A stretch of DNA of 64,000 bases, taken from NCBI GenBank assembly GCA_018376535.1, contig JAHABC010000005.1, positions 62,001 to 126,000 on the forward strand, given 5' to 3'. The first letter of the stretch is position 1. Each line of letters starts with the position of its first letter. Under the pieces are notes generated by a model, which was not told the DNA's origin, did no database searches, and was given only the letters and a program-made list of their open reading frames with translations. Both the position numbers and the translations under genes were made by a program. This DNA comes from Ruminococcus sp. Lineage in GTDB: Bacteria > Bacillota > Clostridia > Oscillospirales > Ruminococcaceae. Below, piece by piece: positions 25,947-34,594 of the stretch.

Positions 25947-26411
25947 ATGAACAACTATATACATATGTTACAGACGGCATTCACATTTTATGGTAGAGAA
26001 AGACGTCAAGTGTATTGGTCAGCGACTCTAACTAACTTAGGAATACTATTAGTATTTATATTGATATTTGGTTCTATAAAGACTATATCGTGGATAGCCT
26101 ATCTGTATGTAATATTGACTATAATTCCACAAATAGCCATAACCGTTCGTAGACTACACGATGTAAATTCTAGTGGAAAGAAACTTCTACTATTGCTAAT
26201 TCCAGTTGTGGGACTTATTTTAATAATTATAGAACTAACTTTAGACAGTACTCCCGATACCAACATATACGGTGAAAGTTTAAAATATCCTAAAGATAAC
26301 GAAGTTGTGTTATCTCCCGATGCCATAGCTAAACCTAAAAAAGTTACGCTCAATAAAGATATCCAAACAGATGAACAACCTAGCAACGAAGATAAAAATA
26401 GAGTGGAATGA
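25947..26411 (+). CDS. DUF805 family membrane protein
   Basis: 154 residues. FYGRERRQVYWSATL and RRLHDVNSSGKKLLLLLIP are the recurring DUF805 motifs; hydrophobic segments are near 30-48, 52-72 and 83-98. A hydrophilic, charged C-terminus (115-154) is longer than the minimal domain. The role of this family is unknown. The frame is intact, has a GAAAGGA ribosome-binding site and ends in a terminator shared with the convergent guaB. Confidence 0.85.
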   Translation: MNNYIHMLQTAFTFYGRERRQVYWSATLTNLGILLVFILIFGSIKTISWIAYLYVILTIIPQIAITVRRLHDVNSSGKKLLLLLIPVVGLILIIIELTLDSTPDTNIYGESLKYPKDNEVVLSPDAIAKPKKVTLNKDIQTDEQPSNEDKNRVE

Positions 26412-26430
26412 TACTATCATTCCACTCTTT
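26400..26430. terminator. Bidirectional terminator between DUF805 gene and guaB
   Basis: GAGTGGAATGATA (26401-26413) / TATCATTCCACTC (26415-26427) then TTT. It overlaps the stop codon of the DUF805 gene. Confidence 0.75.
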
Positions 26431-26448
26431 GAGTATATTGAAAAAATA

Positions 26449-27930
26449 TTATATTTGTGTAGAGTAGTTAGGAGCTTCCTTAGTGATATATATATCGTGT
26501 GGGTGAGATTCTTTAAGACCAGCACCAGTAATCTTAACGAACTTAGCCTTTTCATGTAGAGTAGGGATATCTACGCAACCACAGTAGCCCATACCAGAAC
26601 GTATACCACCACATAGTTGATATATAGTATCAGATACTAAGCCCTTATAAGGTACACGACCTTCAACGCCTTCTGGAACAAGTTTTTTAGTATCGGAAGT
26701 GCTAGTTTGGAAATATCTATCCTTAGAACCGTTTTCCATAGCAGCAAGACTTCCCATGCCTCTGTAAACCTTGAAAGAACGTCCTTGGAATATTTCAGTA
26801 GCTCCAGGGGATTCCTCACAACCTGCAAGTAGAGAACCTAACATAACTACGTTAGCACCAGCAGCTAGAGCCTTAACGATATCACCAGAGTACTTAATAC
26901 CACCATCAGCTATAACTGGAATGTTGTGTTTATTAGCAACACAAGCGACATCATATATAGCAGTAATTTGAGGTACACCTATACCAGCGATAACTCTAGT
27001 AGTACATATAGAACCAGGGCCAATACCAACCTTTAAGCAATCTGCACCAGCATCTATTAGATATTCAGCAGCCTCAGCAGTAGCAATATTACCAGCAATT
27101 AAAGGAATATGTGGATAAGCCTTTTTAATCTTTCTAACGCAATCAGCTATATTCTTACTATGACCATGTGCAGAGTCTAAAACTAGAACGTCTACTTGAG
27201 CCTCTATTAAAGCACCTGCACGTTCAAGAACGTCATTAGTAACACCAAGAGCAGCACCACAAAGAAGTCTACCCTTTTCATCTCTAGCAGAGTTAGGGAA
27301 CTCAACAGCTTTTTCGATATCCTTAATAGTTATAAGACCTTTTAAGTAGCCCTCATCATCTACAAGTGGAAGTTTTTCAATCTTGTGTTTTCTAAGTATC
27401 TCTTGAGCGTCTGCAAGAGTAGTTCCAACTGGGGCAGTAACTAGATTATCTTTAGTCATAACTTCAGATATTTTAGCGTTATAATCGACCATAAAACGCA
27501 TATCTCTGTTAGTTATAATGCCTACTAGTTTACCTTTTTTATCTACTATAGGAACACCAGAAATTTTATACTTACCCATTAAATCATCTGCCTCGTAAAC
27601 GAAGTGATTTTCAGTTAGTGAAAAAGGATTTACTATAACACCATTTTCAGAACGTTTAACCTTATCAACTTCATCAACTTGTTGTTCAATAGTCATATTT
27701 TTATGGATAATACCAATACCACCTTCTCTAGCGATAGCTATAGCCATTTTAGCTTCTGTTACGGTATCCATAGCAGAAGTCATGATAGGTGTATTAAGCA
27801 TAATATTACCAGCAAGTCTAGTCTTTAGATTAATCATATTAGGAGTAACATCTGACTGACCAGGAATTAAAAGGACGTCATCGAAAGTTAGTCCTTCTTT
27901 TTGAAACTTACAATTTGCATCTGATAACAT
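26449..27930 (-). CDS. guaB: Inosine-5'-monophosphate dehydrogenase
   Basis: 493 residues. Oxidises IMP to XMP with NAD, the committed step to GMP. Barrel domain with GGIGIIHKNMTIEQQVDEVD, a CBS pair inserted at about 95-205, the catalytic loop KVGIGPGSICTTRVIAGIG (catalytic Cys near 308) and the flap RYFQ with EGVEGRVPYKG. Full length. Promoter at 27997-28025; I see no guanine riboswitch in the 90 bases upstream. Confidence 0.98.
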   Translation of the reverse strand: MLSDANCKFQKEGLTFDDVLLIPGQSDVTPNMINLKTRLAGNIMLNTPIMTSAMDTVTEAKMAIAIAREGGIGIIHKNMTIEQQVDEVDKVKRSENGVIVNPFSLTENHFVYEADDLMGKYKISGVPIVDKKGKLVGIITNRDMRFMVDYNAKISEVMTKDNLVTAPVGTTLADAQEILRKHKIEKLPLVDDEGYLKGLITIKDIEKAVEFPNSARDEKGRLLCGAALGVTNDVLERAGALIEAQVDVLVLDSAHGHSKNIADCVRKIKKAYPHIPLIAGNIATAEAAEYLIDAGADCLKVGIGPGSICTTRVIAGIGVPQITAIYDVACVANKHNIPVIADGGIKYSGDIVKALAAGANVVMLGSLLAGCEESPGATEIFQGRSFKVYRGMGSLAAMENGSKDRYFQTSTSDTKKLVPEGVEGRVPYKGLVSDTIYQLCGGIRSGMGYCGCVDIPTLHEKAKFVKITGAGLKESHPHDIYITKEAPNYSTQI

Positions 27931-27996
27931 ATAAAAAAAACCTCCAACTTTAAGAATAAATCTCCCATAATAATTATTACTTTATGTATTCCCTTT

Positions 27997-28025
27997 ATTC
28001 TACTACTTTTTTTATAATTTGTCAA
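27997..28025 (-). promoter_or_regulatory. SigA-type promoter of guaB
   Basis: Minus strand TTGACA (28025-28020), 17 bp, TAGAAT (28002-27997). Confidence 0.7.
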
Positions 28026-28111
28026 TGATTAAAATAACTAATTTTTTAATCAATAAGGTATAAATTTTAATCTTAAAGTTAGTTTTAGATAGCAATATCT
28101 TGAATATAACG

Positions 28112-28139
28112 CAAGGAACATCAAAAAAGATGTTCCTTG
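28112..28139. terminator. Hairpin between the P-type ATPase gene and guaB
   Basis: CAAGGAACATC (28112-28122) / GATGTTCCTTG (28129-28139), perfect 11-bp stem. The minus-strand side lacks a good T-run, so termination is uncertain. Confidence 0.5.
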
Positions 28140-28148
28140 TATAGAATA

Positions 28149-30650
28149 TTATCTTTTTTTACCGTTTCCTATGCTTAGGATAGCAGGGAGTACGGCAAAA
28201 CCTAGAGATATCAAAAGTTGGGTTCTGTTAGGTGATACCGTTGAAAATACTTTCATAAGTGGTGGATAGTATACACACACTCCAATTACTGCTATTGATA
28301 CTAATACTGAATATAATAGTTGTGGATTATCGAAATAGTTTACAGTAAAGATATTTTTCTCTTCAGATTTACATTCAAAGACGTGTACCAACTGCGACAT
28401 TACTAGAGTTATTAAAGCACAAGTTCGGCATACTTCCAGACTGCCACCCATAGAAGATACTATCATAAAAGTACCTAGAGTGACACCTCCAATTAGGACA
28501 CCTCTAATTAAGATTTTTTCCATCAAGCCATGAGAGAAAAATCCCTCATCTTTTTTTCTAGGAGGTTTTTTCATATTAGATTTATCAGGGGGTTCGACGC
28601 TTAGAGCCACTGCGGGAAGTCCATCAGTAATAAGGTTTACCAGTAGCAATTGTGATGGTAATAGTACTATAGGCAATCCCAAGATTATGCCCACGAACAT
28701 AGTCAATACTTCTCCAATGTTACAAGATAGTAGATATCTTACAAACTTTCTAATATTAGCGTAGATGCATCTACCTTGTTGAACTGCTTTAACTAAAGTA
28801 GCGAAGTTATCATCTAATAGAATTACATCAGCCGAATTTTTGGCAACATCTGTACCAGAGATACCCATAGATACGCCAATGTCAGCCTCTTTGATAGCAG
28901 GAGCATCATTAACACCATCGCCAGTCATGGTTACTATGTTACCTTTTTGTTTATATATTCTAACCAATCTTAGCTTATGCGATGGATTTACTCTAGCGAA
29001 TACAGAGTAGTTATCGATAGAATTGAGTAGTTCCGTATCGGATAGTCTGTCTAACTCTTCACCCGTGATAGCTTTTTTACCTCTTAAGATTCCCACTTGT
29101 TTTGCTATTGCACAAGCAGTAGATTTATGGTCACCAGTAATCATAACGGTGCTAATGTGAGCAGATTTACATTCTGCTACTGATAGTTTAGCTTCTGGGC
29201 GTGGAGGGTCTTCCATACCACAAACACCTAAAAAGATAGTCTTATCATTTACTTTAACGCAAAAGGCAAGAACTCTCATAGCCTTGTTAGATAGACCATC
29301 TGCAAAAGTTTCCACGTTCAGTCTTAGAGCGTTAGTTAAAGGTTGAACGATATCGTTAGTATGTATATGAGAACACATCTTTAGAATACTCTCAATAGAA
29401 CCCTTTGAGTACGTTAAACTATTAGATAGACTATCTTTAACGGTAACGCTCATAAACTTACTTTGGCTATCAAAAGGAACTTCATCGGTACGGATATAAC
29501 TTTTATCGATGCTATCCTTATGGATACCAAACTTTTTAGCCATATCTACTAGAGCAATTTCGGTAGGGTCGCCACTGGTCAAAGTGGAGTTATTACATAG
29601 TATGGAACATAGTATCAACTCTTTAAGAACCTTATTGGTATCAAGATTAGTATGACTATCGATTGAGTACTCTGCACCATTACAAAAGATTTCTTTAACG
29701 GTCATCTTATTTTGAGTGATAGTGCCAGTCTTATCGGTGCATATAACCGAGGTACAACCTAGAGTTTCTACGGAGTGCAATCTATTAACTAGAGCCTTAG
29801 CCTTTAGCATTCTGTTCACGGCTAAAGCCAAGGATATAGTAACTGTAGCAGGTAAACCCTCTGGAATAGCCGATATTGCTATAGTAATGCCCGTCATGAG
29901 CATATTAAATATAGGTTCACCTCTAAGGACACCAGCCAAGAATACAATCACACAAACGATAATACAAATCATGGCGACAGTCTTACCAAGTTCGCCCAAC
30001 TTGTGTTGTAATGGAGTTTCTTCCTCAGGGATTTCGGCAATCATTTGAGATATTTTACCTATTTGACTATCTTTACCAGTAGCCATAACTATACATCTAG
30101 CATGACCTTTGCTGATAGAAGTTCCAGAATACACAACGGTATCCAAATTTAGAGAGTTATCCAAATTTTTAGAGTTACCGACCCTTTTATTTACTGGTAG
30201 ACTTTCACCAGTTAGGATAGCCTCATCACAAGCAAGACTACTACACTGTAATATATTACAATCGGCGGGAACTCTGTCGCCAGTATCTAGTTCGATAACG
30301 TCGCCAATTACTAAGTTTTCCGAAACTATAGTTTTAAGTTTGCCATCACGATACACTTTAGCAGTAGGTGAAGATATCTTTTTTAAAGTTTCAAGAGTTT
30401 TTTCGGTTCTAAACTCTTGAACGAACCCAAGAATAGCGTTCATTAGAACTATTATGATAATAGTAATAGCATCATAAATTTCGCCTATGGCTACCAAGAT
30501 AATTGTAGATATCAAAAGTATCATGACCATAATATCTTTAAATTGGTTGCAGAAGATTTTTAAAGTACTAGACTTTTTTTTCTGTTCAAGTGAATTTTTT
30601 CCGAACTCTTTCAACTTTTTTTCGGCATCGGTTTGAGATAGTCCTATCAT
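28149..30650 (-). CDS. P-type cation-transporting ATPase, probably Ca2+
   Basis: 833 residues. Type II P-ATPase: N-terminal cation-ATPase domain (GLSQTDAEKKLKEFGKNSL), TGES actuator motif (near 165), phosphorylation motif CTDKTGTIT (near 315), PEGLPATVTISLA in membrane helix 4, TGDGVNDAPAIKEADIGV hinge, and C-terminal membrane helices. PEGLP plus NLITDGLPAVALS point to the PMCA/SERCA-like calcium group. Pumps cations out at the expense of ATP. Length is slightly short of typical 870-900, with no obvious gap. The GGGGG-type ribosome-binding site lies 14 bases upstream. Confidence 0.88.
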   Translation of the reverse strand: MIGLSQTDAEKKLKEFGKNSLEQKKKSSTLKIFCNQFKDIMVMILLISTIILVAIGEIYDAITIIIIVLMNAILGFVQEFRTEKTLETLKKISSPTAKVYRDGKLKTIVSENLVIGDVIELDTGDRVPADCNILQCSSLACDEAILTGESLPVNKRVGNSKNLDNSLNLDTVVYSGTSISKGHARCIVMATGKDSQIGKISQMIAEIPEEETPLQHKLGELGKTVAMICIIVCVIVFLAGVLRGEPIFNMLMTGITIAISAIPEGLPATVTISLALAVNRMLKAKALVNRLHSVETLGCTSVICTDKTGTITQNKMTVKEIFCNGAEYSIDSHTNLDTNKVLKELILCSILCNNSTLTSGDPTEIALVDMAKKFGIHKDSIDKSYIRTDEVPFDSQSKFMSVTVKDSLSNSLTYSKGSIESILKMCSHIHTNDIVQPLTNALRLNVETFADGLSNKAMRVLAFCVKVNDKTIFLGVCGMEDPPRPEAKLSVAECKSAHISTVMITGDHKSTACAIAKQVGILRGKKAITGEELDRLSDTELLNSIDNYSVFARVNPSHKLRLVRIYKQKGNIVTMTGDGVNDAPAIKEADIGVSMGISGTDVAKNSADVILLDDNFATLVKAVQQGRCIYANIRKFVRYLLSCNIGEVLTMFVGIILGLPIVLLPSQLLLVNLITDGLPAVALSVEPPDKSNMKKPPRKKDEGFFSHGLMEKILIRGVLIGGVTLGTFMIVSSMGGSLEVCRTCALITLVMSQLVHVFECKSEEKNIFTVNYFDNPQLLYSVLVSIAVIGVCVYYPPLMKVFSTVSPNRTQLLISLGFAVLPAILSIGNGKKR

Positions 30651-30724
30651 GAAAAAATTAACCCCCTTAATTAAGAATATCTATCTATAATAGATATGTT
30701 GTATTAAAGGGGTTTATGAATATA

Positions 30725-31363
30725 TTAATTAGTTCTCTTTTTAGATTGAACATCTTTAATATGTTGTTCTTTAGTGGCTTTAGATACCTTAGTTAAAGGT
30801 TTTATACTGTTATATAATAGTTTAAGTTGGTCATCGGTGAAGTTTTTACTAGCGAACTTCTGTTTAATTAGATATGCAACCACATTATCCATAGTTAGAA
30901 CCACTAAGTTATCGGATTTAGAATACTTAACCTTTTTGATATCTGCATTTTCGCTAAACACTATAACAGATTTAAACTTATCTTTAGGAATTTTCAAGTA
31001 ACTAGCCAACGTGGATATATGCGTGTTATTCTGCATAATTGGATTATACATCTCAAAAGATTTATCTTTAGAGTAGATAGTTTTCCAATAGGTATCTTTT
31101 TGATTGCCAATCACTGAGCAACTATAGTTTTTAACTTCAAATATGTAAGCGTTGCCATTAGATAGTAAAATCATATCTATTTCAGTAGTTTTAGAGCCTT
31201 TTGCGTATGGAACGTATACATTTCTAATAACCTTTGCATTAGATATAGTCAATGTAGAGATTAATCTAGTAAGTAAATCCAATTGAACCTCTTTAGAAGT
31301 TCCTTTCAATTCTTGAGAAGTTTTTCCAGTAATTGCACTTAAAAAATCGAGAGCATTAGCCAT
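30725..31363 (-). CDS. NERD (nuclease-related) domain protein
   Basis: 212 residues. Residues 22-125 match the NERD pattern: an alpha-beta fold with TEIDMILLSNGNAYIFEVKN, in which D, E and K (EVK) would be the restriction-endonuclease-like active site. No helicase or topoisomerase zinc finger is attached, unlike many NERD proteins. The C-terminus is Lys-rich (KATKEQHIKDVQSKKR). Function unknown, possibly DNA processing. Ends 75 bases upstream of the P-type ATPase gene, and may be transcribed with it. Confidence 0.75.
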   Translation of the reverse strand: MANALDFLSAITGKTSQELKGTSKEVQLDLLTRLISTLTISNAKVIRNVYVPYAKGSKTTEIDMILLSNGNAYIFEVKNYSCSVIGNQKDTYWKTIYSKDKSFEMYNPIMQNNTHISTLASYLKIPKDKFKSVIVFSENADIKKVKYSKSDNLVVLTMDNVVAYLIKQKFASKNFTDDQLKLLYNSIKPLTKVSKATKEQHIKDVQSKKRTN

Positions 31364-31383
31364 AAATAGTCCTTTCTTGTGTA

Positions 31384-31409
31384 GGTAAGTTCCTCAAGGA
31401 ACATTTACC
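31384..31409. other. Small hairpin upstream of NERD gene
   Basis: Interrupted stem GGTAAGTTCC / GGAACATTTACC around a TCAA loop between the QueG-like gene and the NERD gene. No clear T-run; role unknown. Confidence 0.4.
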
Positions 31410-31413
31410 AAAA

Positions 31414-32226
31414 TTAGTCATCATTATTTAATATATCTATATTTCTAAGGATAGTCTTTTTACCACGCCAAAAGTAAGCACCTTGCTTAGATATATTATC
31501 TGGAGTTAAAACGTGATTAGCATTAGTTATGAACTCTTTAATATAGGTTTCGGAGGCGTTTTTGTTCATAGGGCATATACTTTGACACATATCGCAACCC
31601 CAAGCCGTGTGATTATCCACCATTAGAGTTTTTTCCTCAGTAGAGAGTTCGCCTTTTTTTTGAGTTATATTAGAAAGACAAGTATCCTCATTAATGCCAA
31701 GCGAACCAATCGATTTAGTAGGACATCTTTTAAGGCACATATTACATTGTATACATACTTGATTGTATCTAGTATATGGTATAGACATATCGGTGACGAC
31801 CTCACCTAAGAATACATAAGAGCCGTACTTTTTAGTTATAAGTAATCCATTTTTGCCGACGCAACCTAGACCAGCTAATTGAGATGCTTTAACTTCTCTA
31901 ATAGGAGAGTTATCTGTAAAGGGTTCAAAGGAGAATTGAGGGAAAGTATCTTTTAAATCGTAAGCCAAACTTTTTAACATATTCAGTGCTACGATGTGAT
32001 AATCAGGTACACACGCATAGTAAGATATATTCTTAGTAACGTTAGTAGGTTCTTTTACCAGATACGGAAAGGCACACATAATGACAGTTTTAGCATTTAA
32101 AGGAACTCTTGCCACTGCTCTACAAGGGAGTAGTGGCAAGATATCATTAAAGTTACAAAATCCAAAGACTTCTATATTATTACGTTCAACTATAGAACAT
32201 ATAGTATTATATTCCACATTCGTCAT
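31414..32226 (-). CDS. QueG-like epoxyqueuosine reductase / double-cluster iron-sulfur protein
   Basis: 270 residues from ATG 32226. Shows the QueG core: NSPIREVKASQLAGLGCVGKNGLLI-type block (about 105-130), VCIQCNMCLKRCP (first 4Fe-4S site) and WGCDMCQSICPMNK (second 4Fe-4S site). QueG uses cobalamin to reduce epoxyqueuosine in tRNA, but short relatives of unclear role exist; this one is about 100 residues shorter than E. coli QueG and lacks the C-terminal HEAT-like part. The start overlaps the preceding small membrane-protein gene by 20 bases, suggesting coupling. Confidence 0.8.
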   Translation of the reverse strand: MTNVEYNTICSIVERNNIEVFGFCNFNDILPLLPCRAVARVPLNAKTVIMCAFPYLVKEPTNVTKNISYYACVPDYHIVALNMLKSLAYDLKDTFPQFSFEPFTDNSPIREVKASQLAGLGCVGKNGLLITKKYGSYVFLGEVVTDMSIPYTRYNQVCIQCNMCLKRCPTKSIGSLGINEDTCLSNITQKKGELSTEEKTLMVDNHTAWGCDMCQSICPMNKNASETYIKEFITNANHVLTPDNISKQGAYFWRGKKTILRNIDILNNDD

Positions 32227-32392
32227 AATCTTTCCATTTTTCCGTATGCTTTTTATTGTTACGAATCTTAACAATACCCACAATAACTACACCAATTAGT
32301 AAGCATAAAGAGAGTATAGTAGAAGTTATAGCACTCAAAAAGAGAGCTTTGTTGCCTTGTTTTTCAGTATCATTGTTATTATTATTTTTCAT
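32207..32392 (-). CDS. Small single-pass membrane protein
   Basis: 61 residues from ATG 32392, after GAAAGGAGA. Composition: an Asn-rich hydrophilic start (MKNNNNNDTEKQGNK), one strongly hydrophobic segment at about 18-42 and a short charged tail. I do not recognise a family. It overlaps the QueG-like start by 20 bases, so it is probably real and translated ahead of it. Confidence 0.6.
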   Translation of the reverse strand: MKNNNNNDTEKQGNKALFLSAITSTILSLCLLIGVVIVGIVKIRNNKKHTEKWKDYDECGI

Positions 32393-32449
32393 AAGAAAAA
32401 ATCTCCTTTCAAGATAGACATTTGTAAATATTTTCAAATAAATTAAGTA

Positions 32450-32508
32450 AAAAAAATCCGACAACTGTAACGAATAACTTAAAAGTTCAGATTACAGCTG
32501 TCGGATTT
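32450..32508 (-). terminator. Terminator of the fatty-acid synthesis operon
   Basis: Long stem AAATCCGACAACTGTAA (32454-32470) / TTACAGCTGTCGGATTT (32492-32508), one mismatch, with a T-run on the minus strand after the stem. It follows acpP, the last gene of the operon. Confidence 0.85.
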
Positions 32509-32528
32509 ATTAATATTCAGAGTAGATA

Positions 32529-32759
32529 TTACTTAGTTTCCTTTTCGATATAAGTAACAATATCACCGATAGTTTTAATATCAGCCATAGCCTCATCTGG
32601 AATTTCGATGCTAAAAGCATCTTCAAGGTCCATAACTAAGTCAACAACGTCAAGAGAGTCAGCACCAAGGTCATCTGTAATAACAGCTTCCATAGTAATT
32701 TGGTCTTCAGCGACGTCTAGTTGTTCTGCTACGATTTCCTTAACCTTATCAAAAACCAT
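32529..32759 (-). CDS. acpP: Acyl carrier protein
   Basis: 76 residues. Phosphopantetheine attachment motif GADSLDVVDLVM (Ser about 37) and acidic composition. Carries growing acyl chains between the Fab enzymes. In many Firmicutes acpP follows fabH or fabD; here it ends the operon, 78 bases after accA, just before a strong terminator. Ribosome-binding site GGAGG. Confidence 0.97.
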   Translation of the reverse strand: MVFDKVKEIVAEQLDVAEDQITMEAVITDDLGADSLDVVDLVMDLEDAFSIEIPDEAMADIKTIGDIVTYIEKETK

Positions 32760-32837
32760 TTTTTAAACCTCCATATTTAATGTATATATACAAGACTAAA
32801 AATAAAGATAGTCTAAGTATCTAAAATACCAATAGAA

Positions 32838-33647
32838 TTATTCTTGAAATTCGCCAATCTTTCTAAACTTAGTATATCGTTCCTTTAGCAAAACGTCAAG
32901 AGTTTTTTTCAATTTTTCGTCCGTTTTTTTCACCAAATATTCCTTAATATTTTCGGACATTTTATACAAATCCATATGAGCACCACCGAGGGGTTCAGGG
33001 ATTATAGTTTCGCACACGCCAAGATGTAATAAATCTTCAGCAGTTATGTGCATAATCTGCATAGCCTCTTTTTCTTTAGAGGCGTCTTTCCAAAGAATAG
33101 ATGCAAAACCTCTAGGAGATACTACAGAGTATATAGAGTTTTCTAACATAGCTAGTTCGTCGCACACACCAAGAGCCAACGCACCACCGCTACCGCCTTC
33201 ACCAAGAACTATCGAAAGTATAGGAGTTTTTAGCACCATTAATTCTTGTAAATTTTTAGCAATAGCTTCGCCTTGACCTCTTTCCTCAGCACCTATACCA
33301 CAAAAAGCACCAGGGGTATCTATAAAGAATATCACTGGACGCTTAAACTTTTCGGCTTGTTTAGCCAATCTAAGAGCCTTTCTGTAGCCTTCTGGGTGAG
33401 GCATAGCAAAGTTAGATTGCTTATTCTCTAATAGATTTTTACCTTTAACTTCAGCAATCACGGTAACGGGAGTACCATTAAGAGTAGCAATACCACCTAA
33501 GATAGCACCATCATCACTGAATAGTCTATCACCGTGAAGTTCAATAAAGTTGTCAAATATTAATGGAATATAATCTCTAATAGTTGGGCGATTTTTATTT
33601 CTAATAAGTTCCATTCTTTCCCAAGGTGTACGGGATTTCTTTTCCAT
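32838..33647 (-). CDS. accA: Acetyl-CoA carboxylase carboxyltransferase subunit alpha
   Basis: 269 residues. Half of the carboxyltransferase that moves CO2 from biotin to acetyl-CoA. Crotonase-fold features: FIDTPGAFCGIGAEERGQGEAI and LGEGGSGGALALGV oxyanion motifs. Shorter at the N-terminus than E. coli AccA (319), as is common in Firmicutes. accD lies 24 bases upstream, so the two subunits are made together. Confidence 0.97.
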   Translation of the reverse strand: MEKKSRTPWERMELIRNKNRPTIRDYIPLIFDNFIELHGDRLFSDDGAILGGIATLNGTPVTVIAEVKGKNLLENKQSNFAMPHPEGYRKALRLAKQAEKFKRPVIFFIDTPGAFCGIGAEERGQGEAIAKNLQELMVLKTPILSIVLGEGGSGGALALGVCDELAMLENSIYSVVSPRGFASILWKDASKEKEAMQIMHITAEDLLHLGVCETIIPEPLGGAHMDLYKMSENIKEYLVKKTDEKLKKTLDVLLKERYTKFRKIGEFQE

Positions 33648-33670
33648 AGTTTAATACTATCCACCTTTCA

Positions 33671-34576
33671 TTAGTGATTATCCACTTTTTTATAGTTGTG
33701 AAGTTCTAAAATTTTAGATAGTGTAGAACGCATTTTGTTACGTTCGACAATCATATCCACGAAACCCTTTTCCAATTGAAACTCAGCCAATTGGAACTCA
33801 TCGGGTAGATGTTGTTTAATAGTATCTTCAATTACACGTCTACCAGCGAAACCTACTAATACTTTAGGTTCAGCAATGATAATATCGCCAAGCGATGCAA
33901 AAGATGCAGTAACTCCACCAGTAGTAGGGTCTGTAAGAACCGTGATATATAAGTTACCACTTTCGCCATGTTTAGCTACAGCTCCCGAAGTTTTAGCCAT
34001 CTGCATAAGAGATACTATGCCTTCTTGCATTCTAGCACCACCCGATGCAGTAAACAGTATTACAGGTAGATTGTTTTCAGTAGCGTATTCAATAGCACGA
34101 GTTATCTTTTCGCCTACTACACTACCCATAGATGCCATCATAAAATGGCTATCCATGATACCAATAACGGTTTTAATGCCTTGAATAGTACCAACACCAG
34201 TAATAACGGCGTCCATAAGACCAGTTTCCTGTCTTAGAAGTTCTTGTTTTTCCTCATACTTAGGGAAGTTTATAGGATTTTTACTTTTCATATTAGGGTC
34301 AAATTCGGTAAAGCTGTCAGCATCAATAGTAAGTTCGAGTCTTTCCTTGGCGGTCAATCTGCCGTGATAGTTACACTTAGGGCAGACCTTATTCAAGGCT
34401 TGAAACTCCTCTTGAAATAGAATGTTTTGACATCTAGGACATTTGTATAGTAGATTATCGGGAACTTTACTGTTGTTATGATGACTATTGCTTGTAGTTT
34501 CAGCTTGAGCATTTTCCTCTTGTGTAGAACTATTAAACCTAGTCTTTACTTGTTTGAACAAATTTTCAAGAGCCAA
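33671..34576 (-). CDS. accD: Acetyl-CoA carboxylase carboxyltransferase subunit beta
   Basis: 301 residues. N-terminal zinc ribbon CPRCQNILFQEEF...CPKC (four Cys, about 45-67), then the carboxyltransferase domain with SGGARMQEG and TTGGVTASFASLGD. Partner of AccA. Preceded by accC with 18 bases between. An N-terminal polar extension of about 40 residues precedes the zinc ribbon. Confidence 0.97.
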   Translation of the reverse strand: MALENLFKQVKTRFNSSTQEENAQAETTSNSHHNNSKVPDNLLYKCPRCQNILFQEEFQALNKVCPKCNYHGRLTAKERLELTIDADSFTEFDPNMKSKNPINFPKYEEKQELLRQETGLMDAVITGVGTIQGIKTVIGIMDSHFMMASMGSVVGEKITRAIEYATENNLPVILFTASGGARMQEGIVSLMQMAKTSGAVAKHGESGNLYITVLTDPTTGGVTASFASLGDIIIAEPKVLVGFAGRRVIEDTIKQHLPDEFQLAEFQLEKGFVDMIVERNKMRSTLSKILELHNYKKVDNH

Positions 34577-34594
34577 ACTTTACACCTCCAAACG

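Noticed and set aside
27931..28148. Guanine riboswitch upstream of guaB
   Set aside because: The leader is only about 60 bases from the predicted start site and has no conserved purine-aptamer motifs.
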